Below are positions 7,198 to 15,375 of a stretch of DNA of 64,000 nt, piece after piece (position 1 is the first letter of the stretch; the number at the start of each line of letters is the position of its first letter). The stretch covers positions 1 through 64,000 of the forward strand of contig DASYHP010000050.1 in the NCBI GenBank assembly GCA_035998495.1, in the 5' to 3' direction. Both the position numbers and the translations under genes were made by a program. The notes beneath the pieces are model-generated. The model did no database searches, was not told the origin of the DNA, and saw only the letters and a program-made list of their open reading frames with translations. Origin of the DNA: Mesorhizobium_B sp035998495. Lineage in GTDB: Bacteria > Pseudomonadota > Alphaproteobacteria > Rhizobiales > Rhizobiaceae.

Positions 7198-8145
7198 TCA
7201 CAGAATGCCCTTCTCCTTGAAGTAACGCTCCGCGCCGGGGTGGAGCGGCACCGGGCTTTCGGTGGCCGACTTGTCGAGCTTGATGTCCTTGGCCGCGTTG
7301 TGGGCCGCGGCCAACCCGTCCAGGTTCTCGAAGATCGACTTGGTCATGGCGTAGACCGTGTCGTCGTCGAGGTCCGCCCGCGTCGCGAGATAGTTGATCA
7401 CGGCGGCGGTCGTGACGTCGGCGTCCTGCCCCCCATAGGTGCCGGCGGGGATCGTGGCGACCTGGTAGGGCGAGCCGATCTTCTCGATGACATCCCGCGG
7501 CACCTCGACCACGGTGATGGGCACCGAATTGGCGAGGTCGCGGAGCGAGGCGACGCCGAGCCCCGCCGATTGCAGGGTCGCGTCGAGCTGGCGGTTCTTC
7601 ATCAGGTCCACGCTTTCGGCGAAGGGCAGGTATTCGACCTTGCCGAGGTCCTCATAGGTGATGCCTGCGGCATTCAGGATGGCGCGGGCGTTGAGCTCGG
7701 TGCCAGAGGCCGGCGCGCCGACCGACAGCCGCTTGCCCTTGAGATCGGCCAGCGTCTTGATGCCGGACTCCTCGGAGGCGACGATCTGGATGTAGTTGGG
7801 ATAGATCGCGGCGATCGTGCGCAGATTGTCGAGCTTCTGGGGGAAGCCGGACTCGGCGTTGCCGTTCCAGGCGTCCCGGAGCGAGTCGCCGAGCGTGAAC
7901 GCGACTTCGCCGCGGCCGGCCTGAAGCAGGTTGAGGTTCTCGACCGACGCCTTGGTGGACTGCGTGGACGGCCGGCTTTCCGGCAAGTTCTCGGCGAAAA
8001 TCCTCTCCAGCGCGACGCCGAGCGGGTAATAAACGCCCGCCTGCCCGCCCGTCAGGATGCCGATGAAGGTTTCGGCGGAAGCCGCGGTCGCCATCACGGC
8101 GGCGCAGGCCATGGCCATCAGGCCCAATCCTTTGCGGCGCTTCAT
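7198..8145 (-). CDS. TAXI-family TRAP transporter solute-binding protein
   Basis: Periplasmic receptor of the downstream TRAP permease. The start at 8145 follows GGGAGG; it gives a signal peptide MKRRKG...ASA cleaved before ETFIG. The mature 290-odd residues show GGQAGVYYPLGVAL near the N-terminus, the TAXI-specific NLNLLQAGRGEVAFTLGDS, LKGKRLSVGAPASGTELNARAIL, and the final PGAERYFKEKGIL typical of the family. Total length 315. Gap to the permease gene is 77 bases on the same strand, so one operon is likely. Confidence 0.9.
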   Translation of the reverse strand: MKRRKGLGLMAMACAAVMATAASAETFIGILTGGQAGVYYPLGVALERIFAENLPESRPSTQSTKASVENLNLLQAGRGEVAFTLGDSLRDAWNGNAESGFPQKLDNLRTIAAIYPNYIQIVASEESGIKTLADLKGKRLSVGAPASGTELNARAILNAAGITYEDLGKVEYLPFAESVDLMKNRQLDATLQSAGLGVASLRDLANSVPITVVEVPRDVIEKIGSPYQVATIPAGTYGGQDADVTTAAVINYLATRADLDDDTVYAMTKSIFENLDGLAAAHNAAKDIKLDKSATESPVPLHPGAERYFKEKGIL

Positions 8146-8260
8146 TCCATTTCCTCCCGGTTGCTGTCGAAGCAGACCATAAGCGGCAGGGGCGGGAATG
8201 AAAACCCGCATGGGCAGGGACAAGGGACGGCCGCGGACATTGCTCCGAATGCGAACGGGC

Positions 8261-9184
8261 TCACAGCCGCCCGGCGGCAGGTTGTTGTTCGGCCGGCGGC
8301 TCGGCGACAGAATCGGGCGGCCCCGGCAGGGCGAGCACGCCCTTGAGCGGCAGGTGGTCGGAGGCCAGGCGGGCCAGCTCGGAGTCGTGCGCCTCGACCC
8401 GCAGCAGGCTGTTGGCCGGCCGCGTCAGGATGCGGTCGAGCGACCACACGGGAAAGCGCGAGGGAAAGCTCGCGATCGCCGCCCCCATCGGCCCGAACGC
8501 TGGCTCAAGCCGCGCGAGCGACGAGCGCTCGCCCAGGCGCCACTCGTTGAGGTCGCCCATCAGAAGCGTCGCGCCGTCGGCGAACGCGCCCGCCTTCTCC
8601 AGGATGAACCGGATCTGGCTGGCGCGGGAGCGGCGAAGAAGGCCTAAGTGGGCGGCGACGACCCGCAGCCGCCGACCGCGCAGATCGAGATCGACCACCA
8701 GCGCGCCGCGCGGCTCGGCGCCGGGCAAGGCAAGCTGGCGCGCGGTCAGGACCTCGCCGTCGCGGACGAGCAGGAGGTTGCCGCGCCAGCCATGGCTCGC
8801 GCGCGAAACGGCGATCGGCACGGGGCGAAGCCCGCATTCCTTCTCCAGGCGCCGCAGGTCCAGGAGGCCCGCGCGGCTGCCGAACCGCTGGTCCACCTCC
8901 TGCAGCGCGACGAGGTCGGCGCCGAGCTCCTCGATGACGCGCATGATGCGCTCGGGATCGAAGCGTCCGTCCACGCCCACGCATTTGTGGACGTTGTAGG
9001 TGGCGACGGTGAGGCGCGGCGCGGTCTGGGGCGGCCGGTCGGCGGAAGGCGCGCGCCATTTGCGCCGCAGCATGGGGACGATGACACGGCGGGCGCTTGC
9101 CAGCTCCACCCCGCGCTCCTGCGCGCCGAAGCCCTGCGGCAGGGGAACTTCCTTGTTGAAGACGAAGCGTGTTCGGCGCGGCAC
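8261..9184 (-). CDS. Endonuclease/exonuclease/phosphatase (EEP) family protein
   Basis: An EEP-fold metal-dependent phosphodiesterase. The order of motifs is clear: TYNVHKCVGVDG, LVALQEVD with the metal-binding Glu, HGWRGNLLLVRDG, VVAAHLGLLRRSR, LLMGDLNEW, and the terminal ASDHLPLKGVL with the catalytic Asp-His. The start is uncertain: a GTG at 9184 gives 307 residues, an ATG at 9073 gives 270, closer to the usual family length, but neither has a strong ribosome-binding site. It is divergent from a phospholipase D-family gene with 124 bases between, a pairing that suggests a shared role in membrane-lipid or nucleic-acid turnover (inference). Confidence 0.85.
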   Translation of the reverse strand: MPRRTRFVFNKEVPLPQGFGAQERGVELASARRVIVPMLRRKWRAPSADRPPQTAPRLTVATYNVHKCVGVDGRFDPERIMRVIEELGADLVALQEVDQRFGSRAGLLDLRRLEKECGLRPVPIAVSRASHGWRGNLLLVRDGEVLTARQLALPGAEPRGALVVDLDLRGRRLRVVAAHLGLLRRSRASQIRFILEKAGAFADGATLLMGDLNEWRLGERSSLARLEPAFGPMGAAIASFPSRFPVWSLDRILTRPANSLLRVEAHDSELARLASDHLPLKGVLALPGPPDSVAEPPAEQQPAAGRL

Positions 9185-9308
9185 GGTTTGTCCGTCGTCA
9201 GAATCGGCAAGGGCGTGTAACCGCTAGTCCAATCCATGGGTTCCGCCAACCGCCCTGTTCGTCACGTCGCGGTTGCAGCCCTTCGGAGCCTCGATCATTA
9301 AGACGTGA

Positions 9309-10868
9309 ATGCACCTGTTCCTTCCGATCCTGGCTTATGTCGCGCTGAGCTTCGGCCTGTCCTTCCTGGGCGTCTATACCTATGGCCGCTTCGCGCGCGA
9401 TTCGCGGGGAGAGCGCTCGAAGGCGCTGCCGACCACGCCGGCCGGCACGGCGCTGGACAGGATCTTCGCGCCCCTCGCCCAGACGCGGCCCGGCCAGACA
9501 GGCCTTCGGCTCCTCGCCGACAATCTGGAGGCCTTCGCCGCCCGGGCGCATGCGGCCCGGAGCGCGGGCCGCAGCCTCGACCTGCAATACTACATCTGGG
9601 AGAACGACCTGACGGGCGGGCTGCTCGGCCGCGAGGTCGTCGCCGCCGCCGACCGGGGCGTGCGCGTGCGGCTCCTCATCGACGACATCAACGCGCAGGG
9701 CCGCGACCCCCTTTACCTGACGCTCGACGCGCATCCGCATATCGAGCTGCGCCTGTTCAACCCGAGCCGCTCGCGCCGGCCCGGGCTGCATCGCGGCTTC
9801 GAGATCCTCCTGCGGGCCTTCAGCGCGACGCGCCGCATGCACAACAAGGCCTGGATCGCCGACGGCCGGGCGGCGATCGTGGGCGGGCGCAACATCGGCG
9901 ACCAATATTTCGACGCCGCCCAAAGCGCCAACTTCCGCGACCTCGACCTGCTTGTCGCGGGCTCGGCCGTGGGGCAGATCGAAGCCGTTTTCGACGGGTT
10001 CTGGAACAGCGCCTCGGTCCTGCCCATCCGCGCCTTCGGCAAAAGGCGCAAGGCCGACCTGCCGGCGCTGCGGCAACGGCTCGATCGCTTGGCCACGAGC
10101 GGCAGGGCGGCACCCTATCTCGCCCGCGTGGCGGCCGAGACCGACGCGCGAAGCCTGCTCGCCGACACCGCCGGCTTTCACTGGGCCGAGGACGTGCGCG
10201 TGCTGTCCGACCCGCCCAACAAGGCGCGGGGCGCGCGCTCCCGAAAAGACTGGCTGGCGCATGCCATCTACCCGCTGATCGGCTCGGCCGAGCGCGAGCT
10301 TCTGCTGGTGTCGCCCTATTTCATCCCCGGCGAGAAGGGGGTGGAGAACCTGCGCCGCCTGGCGGGCAGGGGCGTGCGCGTCGCCGCGCTCACCAACTCG
10401 CTCGCCGCCACGGACGTGATGGCGGTCCATGGCGCCTATGCCCACTATCGCAAGGCCCTGCTGGAAGCAGGCATCGAACTCTACGAGTTGAGGCCCGAGC
10501 CCAAGCGGACGCGCCCCTCGCTGTTCGGCTCGCGCGGCGGGGCAAGCCTGCACACCAAGGCCTTCACGGTGGACGGGAGAACCGGCTTTGTCGGCTCCTT
10601 CAACTTCGACCCGCGCTCGATCTCGCTCAACACGGAAATGGGCGTCTTCTTCACCCACGATGCGCTCGTGGAGGAGGTCAGACAGGTGATCGCCGAGGAG
10701 ATCGGCCCCGAGGACAGTTTCCGGGTGATCCTGGAGGACGGACGGCTCGTCTGGGCGGACGGCGCGGGCGCGCAGGCCGAGTTCTGGAAGGCCGAGCCCG
10801 AGGCGAGCCTTTGGCGGCGGCTCGCCGCCACCGCGATCGGCTGGCTGCCCATCGAATCGCAGCTCTGA
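9309..10868 (+). CDS. Phospholipase D-family protein (cardiolipin synthase-like)
   Basis: A 519-residue protein with one N-terminal membrane helix (LPILAYVALSFGLSFLGVYTYG) and two complete HKD motifs: H-N-K-(x4)-D-(x6)-GGRN at about residue 178 and H-T-K-(x4)-D-(x6)-GSFN at about residue 415. The domain arrangement is that of cardiolipin synthases (ClsC-like) and related phosphatidyltransferases rather than of single-domain nucleases. Both active sites look intact. Divergent from the EEP-family gene. The exact phospholipid reaction cannot be read from sequence. Confidence 0.85.
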   Translation: MHLFLPILAYVALSFGLSFLGVYTYGRFARDSRGERSKALPTTPAGTALDRIFAPLAQTRPGQTGLRLLADNLEAFAARAHAARSAGRSLDLQYYIWENDLTGGLLGREVVAAADRGVRVRLLIDDINAQGRDPLYLTLDAHPHIELRLFNPSRSRRPGLHRGFEILLRAFSATRRMHNKAWIADGRAAIVGGRNIGDQYFDAAQSANFRDLDLLVAGSAVGQIEAVFDGFWNSASVLPIRAFGKRRKADLPALRQRLDRLATSGRAAPYLARVAAETDARSLLADTAGFHWAEDVRVLSDPPNKARGARSRKDWLAHAIYPLIGSAERELLLVSPYFIPGEKGVENLRRLAGRGVRVAALTNSLAATDVMAVHGAYAHYRKALLEAGIELYELRPEPKRTRPSLFGSRGGASLHTKAFTVDGRTGFVGSFNFDPRSISLNTEMGVFFTHDALVEEVRQVIAEEIGPEDSFRVILEDGRLVWADGAGAQAEFWKAEPEASLWRRLAATAIGWLPIESQL

Positions 10869-10980
10869 CGGCCGGCATCCTCGATTCGGCCTTTCGCGAC
10901 CCCACGGCGGGGCCGCCCGCCCGCGGGCTCGCGCCATCCCTCTTGACAGGTGACGGCGAATATGAAGAAATTTTCACGAG

Positions 10981-10996
10981 CTGATAAATTTATCAG
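10981..10996. promoter_or_regulatory. Perfect 16-bp palindrome, probable EryD operator
   Basis: CTGATAAATTTATCAG is a perfect palindrome directly upstream of the regulator start codon (11004) and downstream of a TTGACA box at 10943-10948. It is AT-rich in GC-rich surroundings. SorC/DeoR-type repressors such as EryD bind upstream of their own operon, so autoregulation and induction by a phosphorylated polyol is the natural inference. Its position excludes the longer upstream start of the regulator. Confidence 0.6.
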
Positions 10997-11003
10997 GCGG
11001 GAC

Positions 11004-11978
11004 ATGGGCAGCTTCGGCAACGGGCTTGGGCGGGAGGACGAGGCCAGCATGGCCGCCCGCGCGGCGTGGCTGCATTATGCCGGCGGGCTGACCCAGGCCG
11101 ATGTCGCCAAGCGGCTCGGCCTTTCGAGCCTGAAAGCCCACCGGCTCATCACCAAGGCCAATCAGGAAGGCCTGGTGAAGGTCTATATCGACGGCGACGT
11201 GTCGGAATGCGTGGCGCTGGAGAACGCCATCACCGGCCGCTTTGGCCTGGATGTCTGCGAGGTTGTTCCCGATTTCGATGACGAGGCCCTGCCCTTGAGG
11301 GCGCTCGGCATCGCCGGCGCGCAGTTCCTGAAGCGCGAGATCGAGCGCGGGGAGAACGCGCTGATCGGCGTCGGACACGGCCGCACGCTGGCGGCCTGCG
11401 TGGAATACCTGCCGCGCATCAACGCCCAGAACACCCGTTTCGTGTCGCTGCTCGGCGGCCTCACCCGCAAGTTCGCGGCCAACCCGCACGACGTGATCCA
11501 CCGGCTCGCCGAGCGCACGGGGGCGGAGGCCTATGTGATGCCGGTGCCCTTCTTCGCCAACACGGTGGAGGACCGCGCCGTGCTGCTCGGCCAGAAGGGC
11601 GTGGGCGAGGTGTTCAGGCTCGCGGAGGCCGCGAGCCTGTTTCTGGTCGGCATCGGCACGGCGGAGCGGGAGGCTTCGCTCGTGTCCACCGGCATGATCG
11701 AGCTGAGCGAGATCGAAGCGGTCAGGCGGGCCGGCGGCGCGGGCGAGATGCTCGGCCATTTCTTCGACGCGCGCGGCCGGCCCGTCGAGACGGCCTTGTC
11801 CGAGCGCACGCTGGCGCTCGGGCGCGACGCGCTCAAGGGCCGCCGGATCGTCGCCGTCGCCGGCGGATCGGTGAAGGTCGCGGCGGTCCGCTCGGTGCTC
11901 AGGAGCGGTTTCCTGGGCGGGCTCATCACCGATGAGCGCACCGCGCGGGCGCTCGTGGAGGAAACGCCGGTCGGGTAG
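11004..11978 (+). CDS. eryD: SorC/DeoR-family sugar-binding regulator, EryD-like
   Basis: A 324-residue repressor with an N-terminal helix-turn-helix (LTQADVAKRLGLSSLKAHRLITKA, about residues 30-53 of this start) and a C-terminal sugar-phosphate-isomerase-like effector domain (ALGIAGAQFL, GVGHGRTLAACVEYLPR, SLLGGLTRKFAANPHDVIHRLA, VGIGTAE, GHFFDARGRPV, ITDERTARALVE). Wording and spacing resemble Brucella EryD, repressor of the erythritol operon. The ATG at 11004 was chosen because the 16-bp palindrome lies just before it. It heads an 11-kb same-strand array encoding an ABC importer, kinase and dehydrogenases. Confidence 0.8.
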   Translation: MGSFGNGLGREDEASMAARAAWLHYAGGLTQADVAKRLGLSSLKAHRLITKANQEGLVKVYIDGDVSECVALENAITGRFGLDVCEVVPDFDDEALPLRALGIAGAQFLKREIERGENALIGVGHGRTLAACVEYLPRINAQNTRFVSLLGGLTRKFAANPHDVIHRLAERTGAEAYVMPVPFFANTVEDRAVLLGQKGVGEVFRLAEAASLFLVGIGTAEREASLVSTGMIELSEIEAVRRAGGAGEMLGHFFDARGRPVETALSERTLALGRDALKGRRIVAVAGGSVKVAAVRSVLRSGFLGGLITDERTARALVEETPVG

Positions 11979-12017
11979 CCGGCAACAACTCACGCAACTA
12001 CCCGGGAGGAGAAAGCG

Positions 12018-13466
12018 ATGTTTGAGAAGGAAAAGGATCTGATCGGCGCCTTTCTGCAGGGGCGGATCGACCGCCGCGGGCTCATCAAGAGCCTGGGCGC
12101 CATGGGCCTCTCCGCGGGCGCGGCGGGCACGCTGCTGAACGCCAGCGCCACGCGCGCGCTCGCCCAGGCCGACTTCGACTGGAAGCAGCATCAGGGCAAG
12201 ACGGTGCGGCTGCTCTTGAACAAGCACCCCTACGCCGACGCCATGATCGCCAACCTCCAGGCCTTCAAGGACCTGACGGGCATGGAGGTCACCTATGACG
12301 TGTTCCCCGAGGACGTGTATTTCGACAAGGTGACGGCGGCGCTCTCGTCCGGCTCGTCGGACTACGATGCCTTCATGACCGGCGCCTACATGACCTGGAC
12401 CTATGGCCCGGCCGGCTGGATCACCGACCTGAACGAGTGGATCGCGGATCCGTCCAAGACCAACCCGAACTACAACTGGGACGACTTTCTGCCCGGCGTG
12501 AAGGCGTCCTGCGCCTGGAACGGGGTGCCCGGCGCGGCGCTCGGCACGGGCGACGCCAAGCAGTGGTGCATTCCCTGGGGCTATGAGCAGAACAACCTGA
12601 CCTACAACCGCGTGATGTTCGACAAGGTGGGCGCGACCCCGCCCCAGAACATGGAGGAGCTGATCGCCACTGCGGGCAAGCTCACCAAGGACGTGGGCGG
12701 CGGCGTCTATGGCGTCGGCGTGCGCGGCTCGCGCTCCTGGGCGACCATCCATCCGGGCTTCCTGTCGGCCTACGCCAATTTCGGCCAGCGCGACCTCAAC
12801 GTGTCGGCGGACGGCAAGCTGTCGGCGGCGATGAACACGGCCGAGTCCAAGGCCTTCCACGACCAGTGGGTGCGGATGATCCAGGAAAGCGGGCCGAAGG
12901 ACTGGTCCACCTACACCTGGTACCAGGTGGGGGCCGATCTCGGCGCCGGGGCTTCCGCCATGATCTACGACGCCGACATCCTGGGCTATTTCATGAACGG
13001 CGGCGACAACAAGGAGGCGGGCAACCTGGCTTACGCCGCCTTCAAGGCCAACCCGGCGGCGCCAGCGCCGACTCCCAATATCTGGATCTGGTCGCTTTCG
13101 ATGTCCAACTTCTCGCAGGACAAGGACGCTGCCTGGACTTTCATGCAGTGGGCGTCCGGCCCCGAGCACGCGCTTTTCGGCGCGACCAAGATGGACTTCG
13201 TGAACCCGGTCCGCGCCTCCGTGTGGCAGGACGCGATGTTCCGCGAGCGGCTCCAGAAGAGCTATCCCGGCTATGTCGAAATGCACGACGTGTCGGCGCC
13301 CGGCGCGAGCATCAAGTTCACGCCGCAGCCGCTCTTCTTCGACCTCACCACCGAATGGGCCTCGATGCTCCAGCAGATGGTCGCCAAACAGATGCCGGTG
13401 GACGAGGGCCTGGACCAACTCGCGCAGAGCGTGGACCGCCAGTTGCAGGAAGCCGGGCTCGGCTGA
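12018..13466 (+). CDS. ABC transporter substrate-binding protein (CUT1-type, polyol/sugar)
   Basis: A 482-residue extracytoplasmic receptor. The N-terminus has DRRGLIKS followed by a hydrophobic stretch, a twin-arginine-like export signal, with cleavage likely at ALA before QADFDW. The mature part has the family-1 fold features (VTYDVFPEDVYFDKVTAAL, AFMTGAYMTWTYG, IPWGYEQNNLTYNR, WTFMQWASGPEHAL). GGGAGG lies about ten bases before the ATG. Together with the next four genes it forms a complete importer; the neighbours suggest a four- or five-carbon polyol as ligand (inference). Confidence 0.85.
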   Translation: MFEKEKDLIGAFLQGRIDRRGLIKSLGAMGLSAGAAGTLLNASATRALAQADFDWKQHQGKTVRLLLNKHPYADAMIANLQAFKDLTGMEVTYDVFPEDVYFDKVTAALSSGSSDYDAFMTGAYMTWTYGPAGWITDLNEWIADPSKTNPNYNWDDFLPGVKASCAWNGVPGAALGTGDAKQWCIPWGYEQNNLTYNRVMFDKVGATPPQNMEELIATAGKLTKDVGGGVYGVGVRGSRSWATIHPGFLSAYANFGQRDLNVSADGKLSAAMNTAESKAFHDQWVRMIQESGPKDWSTYTWYQVGADLGAGASAMIYDADILGYFMNGGDNKEAGNLAYAAFKANPAAPAPTPNIWIWSLSMSNFSQDKDAAWTFMQWASGPEHALFGATKMDFVNPVRASVWQDAMFRERLQKSYPGYVEMHDVSAPGASIKFTPQPLFFDLTTEWASMLQQMVAKQMPVDEGLDQLAQSVDRQLQEAGLG

Positions 13467-13487
13467 GCGCAGGCGACTGCCCAAGCG

Positions 13488-13507
13488 GCGCGCGAGACAT
13501 CGCGCGT
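13488..13507 (+). terminator. Hairpin after the substrate-binding protein gene
   Basis: GCGCGCGA (13488-13495) and TCGCGCGT (13500-13507) form an 8-bp stem with a 4-base loop in the 114-base gap between the receptor and first permease genes. There is no T tract, so it is better read as an mRNA-stabilising or partial-termination hairpin that lets the receptor be made in excess. Confidence 0.4.
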
Positions 13508-13580
13508 CGCCTTTCGCGCCCGGCCGCCGGCCCCTCTCCCAAGGCCCGCGGCCAGGCGCCCGCCCCTTTCCGGAGCCATC

Positions 13581-14510
13581 ATGACCACCGCCATCGCCCA
13601 CGGGCCGCGTCGTGAAAGACCCCGTTTGCGGGTGAGCAAGCGCGTTCTGCCCTATCTCCTCAGCCTGCCCGCCCTCTTGGTGTGCATCGGCATCCTGATC
13701 CCGTTCTTCACGGCGGTCGTCTATTCGCTCCAGCGCTACCGCCTGAGCCAGCCCTGGGCGCGCCAGTTCAACTGGGGCGAGAACTATCTCAACCTCGTTT
13801 CCGACCCGAGCTTCTGGAACACGCTGCGGGTGTCCTTGGCCTATGCCGGCATCACGGTGGTGCTGGAGCTTCTCCTGGGGCTCGCCATCGCGCTGCTCCT
13901 GCAGAAGCGCACGAGGGTGAACAATTTCGTCTCGGTGATGCTGCTTTTGCCGCTGATGACGGCGCCCGCGCTCGCGGCGCTGATGTGGAAGCTGATGACC
14001 AATCCCGGCTTCGGCGTGCTCAGCTATCTCGCGGGCCTGGTCGGCTTCCAGGACTTCCGCTGGGCCTCCTCGCCCTCGACCGCGCTCTTCACGGTCGTGC
14101 TCGTGGACATCTGGGTCTATACGCCCTTCATGATGATCCTGCTGCTCGCAGGCTTGCGCAGCCTGCCGACCCAGCCCTTCGAGGCGGCGGCGCTGGATGG
14201 GGTGCCGCGCTCTTTCGTGTTCTGGCGCATCACCCTGCCGATGCTGACGCCCTATATCCTGACGGCGACGCTGTTCCGCCTGCTCGACTCGATCCAGCAG
14301 TTCGACATCATCTACGCCATGACCCAAGGGGGGCCGGGCGACACGCTGACCGTGTTCCAGGTCGAGGCCTATCTCAACTTCTTCCAGTCCACCAATGTGG
14401 GCCGGTCGGCCGCGCTGATGATCATCCTCTGGGCGATCACCTATCTGCTCTCCAACATCTTCATCAAGAACTGGCTGCGCCTGCGCGAGCGCGCCCGCGG
14501 GGAGGCGTGA
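13581..14510 (+). CDS. ABC transporter permease (CUT1-type, MalF-like)
   Basis: A 309-residue inner-membrane permease with about six helices. The cytoplasmic coupling motif is EAAALDGVPRSFVFWRITLPML, the standard EAA loop that contacts the ATPase. First permease of the pair; its stop is two bases before the next start (14513), so the two are coupled. The substrate follows the operon context rather than the sequence. Confidence 0.88.
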   Translation: MTTAIAHGPRRERPRLRVSKRVLPYLLSLPALLVCIGILIPFFTAVVYSLQRYRLSQPWARQFNWGENYLNLVSDPSFWNTLRVSLAYAGITVVLELLLGLAIALLLQKRTRVNNFVSVMLLLPLMTAPALAALMWKLMTNPGFGVLSYLAGLVGFQDFRWASSPSTALFTVVLVDIWVYTPFMMILLLAGLRSLPTQPFEAAALDGVPRSFVFWRITLPMLTPYILTATLFRLLDSIQQFDIIYAMTQGGPGDTLTVFQVEAYLNFFQSTNVGRSAALMIILWAITYLLSNIFIKNWLRLRERARGEA

Positions 14511-14512
14511 CG

Positions 14513-15370
14513 ATGGAACACACCTCTCTCCTCGAACGGGTTTTTCGCGGGGTCGCGCTCACGGCCGTCGTGGTCTTCTTCATGTTCCCGATCGTCTGGA
14601 TCGCGCTGATGTCCTTCCAGACCAACGAGACGATCCTGCGCATCCCGCCCTCGGTCGTCTTCGAGCCGACGCTCTCCAACTACCGGGCGCTGATCACCGG
14701 CCGGCTCGACACGGCCGCAGGCCAACTCGACATCGCCTTCATGAGGAATCTCGGGAACTCGGTGCTGCTTTCGGTCGGCTCGGTGGCGCTGGCGCTCGTG
14801 CTCGGCGTGCCCGCGGCCTACGCCTTCGCCCGGCACAAGTTCCGGGGATCGGAGGACATCGCGTTTACGCTTCTCTCCTTCCGCTTCGCCCCGCCGCTCC
14901 TCGTGCTCCTGCCGCTGACGCTCTATTTCCGCGAGCTCGGGCTCAGCGACACCTATTTCGGCCTGATCTGGGTCTACCAGCTCATCTGCCTGCCTTTGAT
15001 CCTGTGGATCGTGCGCGGCTATTTCGAGGACATCTCGCCCGACATCGAATACGCCTACCGCATCGGCGGCCATTCCTGGTTCGGCACGTTCTGGAAGATC
15101 GCCCTGCCGCTCGCGCGGCCCGGCATCGCGGCGGCGGGCCTGCTCGCCTTCATCTTCGCCTGGAACAATTTCGTGTTCGCGCTGGTGCTGGCGTCCGCCG
15201 ACAAGCAGCCGGTGACGGTGGGCGCGCTCGCCTTCGTGACGGCCAGCGGCATCCAGTACGGCCAGATCGCCGCCGCCATCGTGCTGTCCATCGCGCCCAC
15301 GCTCGCGCTCGCGCTTTACGCCCAGCGCTACCTGGTCGAAGGCCTGTCGCTCGGCGCGGTGAAGGGCTGA
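14513..15370 (+). CDS. ABC transporter permease (CUT1-type, MalG-like)
   Basis: A 285-residue second permease. The start at 14513 follows GGAGG in the end of the previous gene; the frame is open far upstream but those codons overlap the first permease. The EAA-loop equivalent is EYAYRIGGHSWFGTFWKIALPLA, slightly divergent from the consensus (Y-R-I in place of A-x-x-D). Six helices by eye, ending in a hydrophilic VEGLSLGAVKG tail typical of MalG-type permeases. Confidence 0.88.
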   Translation: MEHTSLLERVFRGVALTAVVVFFMFPIVWIALMSFQTNETILRIPPSVVFEPTLSNYRALITGRLDTAAGQLDIAFMRNLGNSVLLSVGSVALALVLGVPAAYAFARHKFRGSEDIAFTLLSFRFAPPLLVLLPLTLYFRELGLSDTYFGLIWVYQLICLPLILWIVRGYFEDISPDIEYAYRIGGHSWFGTFWKIALPLARPGIAAAGLLAFIFAWNNFVFALVLASADKQPVTVGALAFVTASGIQYGQIAAAIVLSIAPTLALALYAQRYLVEGLSLGAVKG

Positions 15371-15375
15371 AAACG

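Noticed and set aside
5015..7225. A 736-codon plus-strand frame antisense to the TRAP permease.
   Set aside because: Composition (DRGGEGHR-type repeats) is that of a reverse-complement of hydrophobic membrane-protein codons; no start signal or family.
9185..9308. A CueR- or SOS-type operator between the EEP and PLD genes.
   Set aside because: No dyad of the right form found; only generic divergent-promoter space.
10974..14327. A 1117-codon open frame on the minus strand opposite eryD, the receptor and the first permease.
   Set aside because: It is an antisense shadow caused by GC-rich third positions: its product is His/Arg/Gly-rich without any domain, and the opposite strand holds clear genes with motifs.
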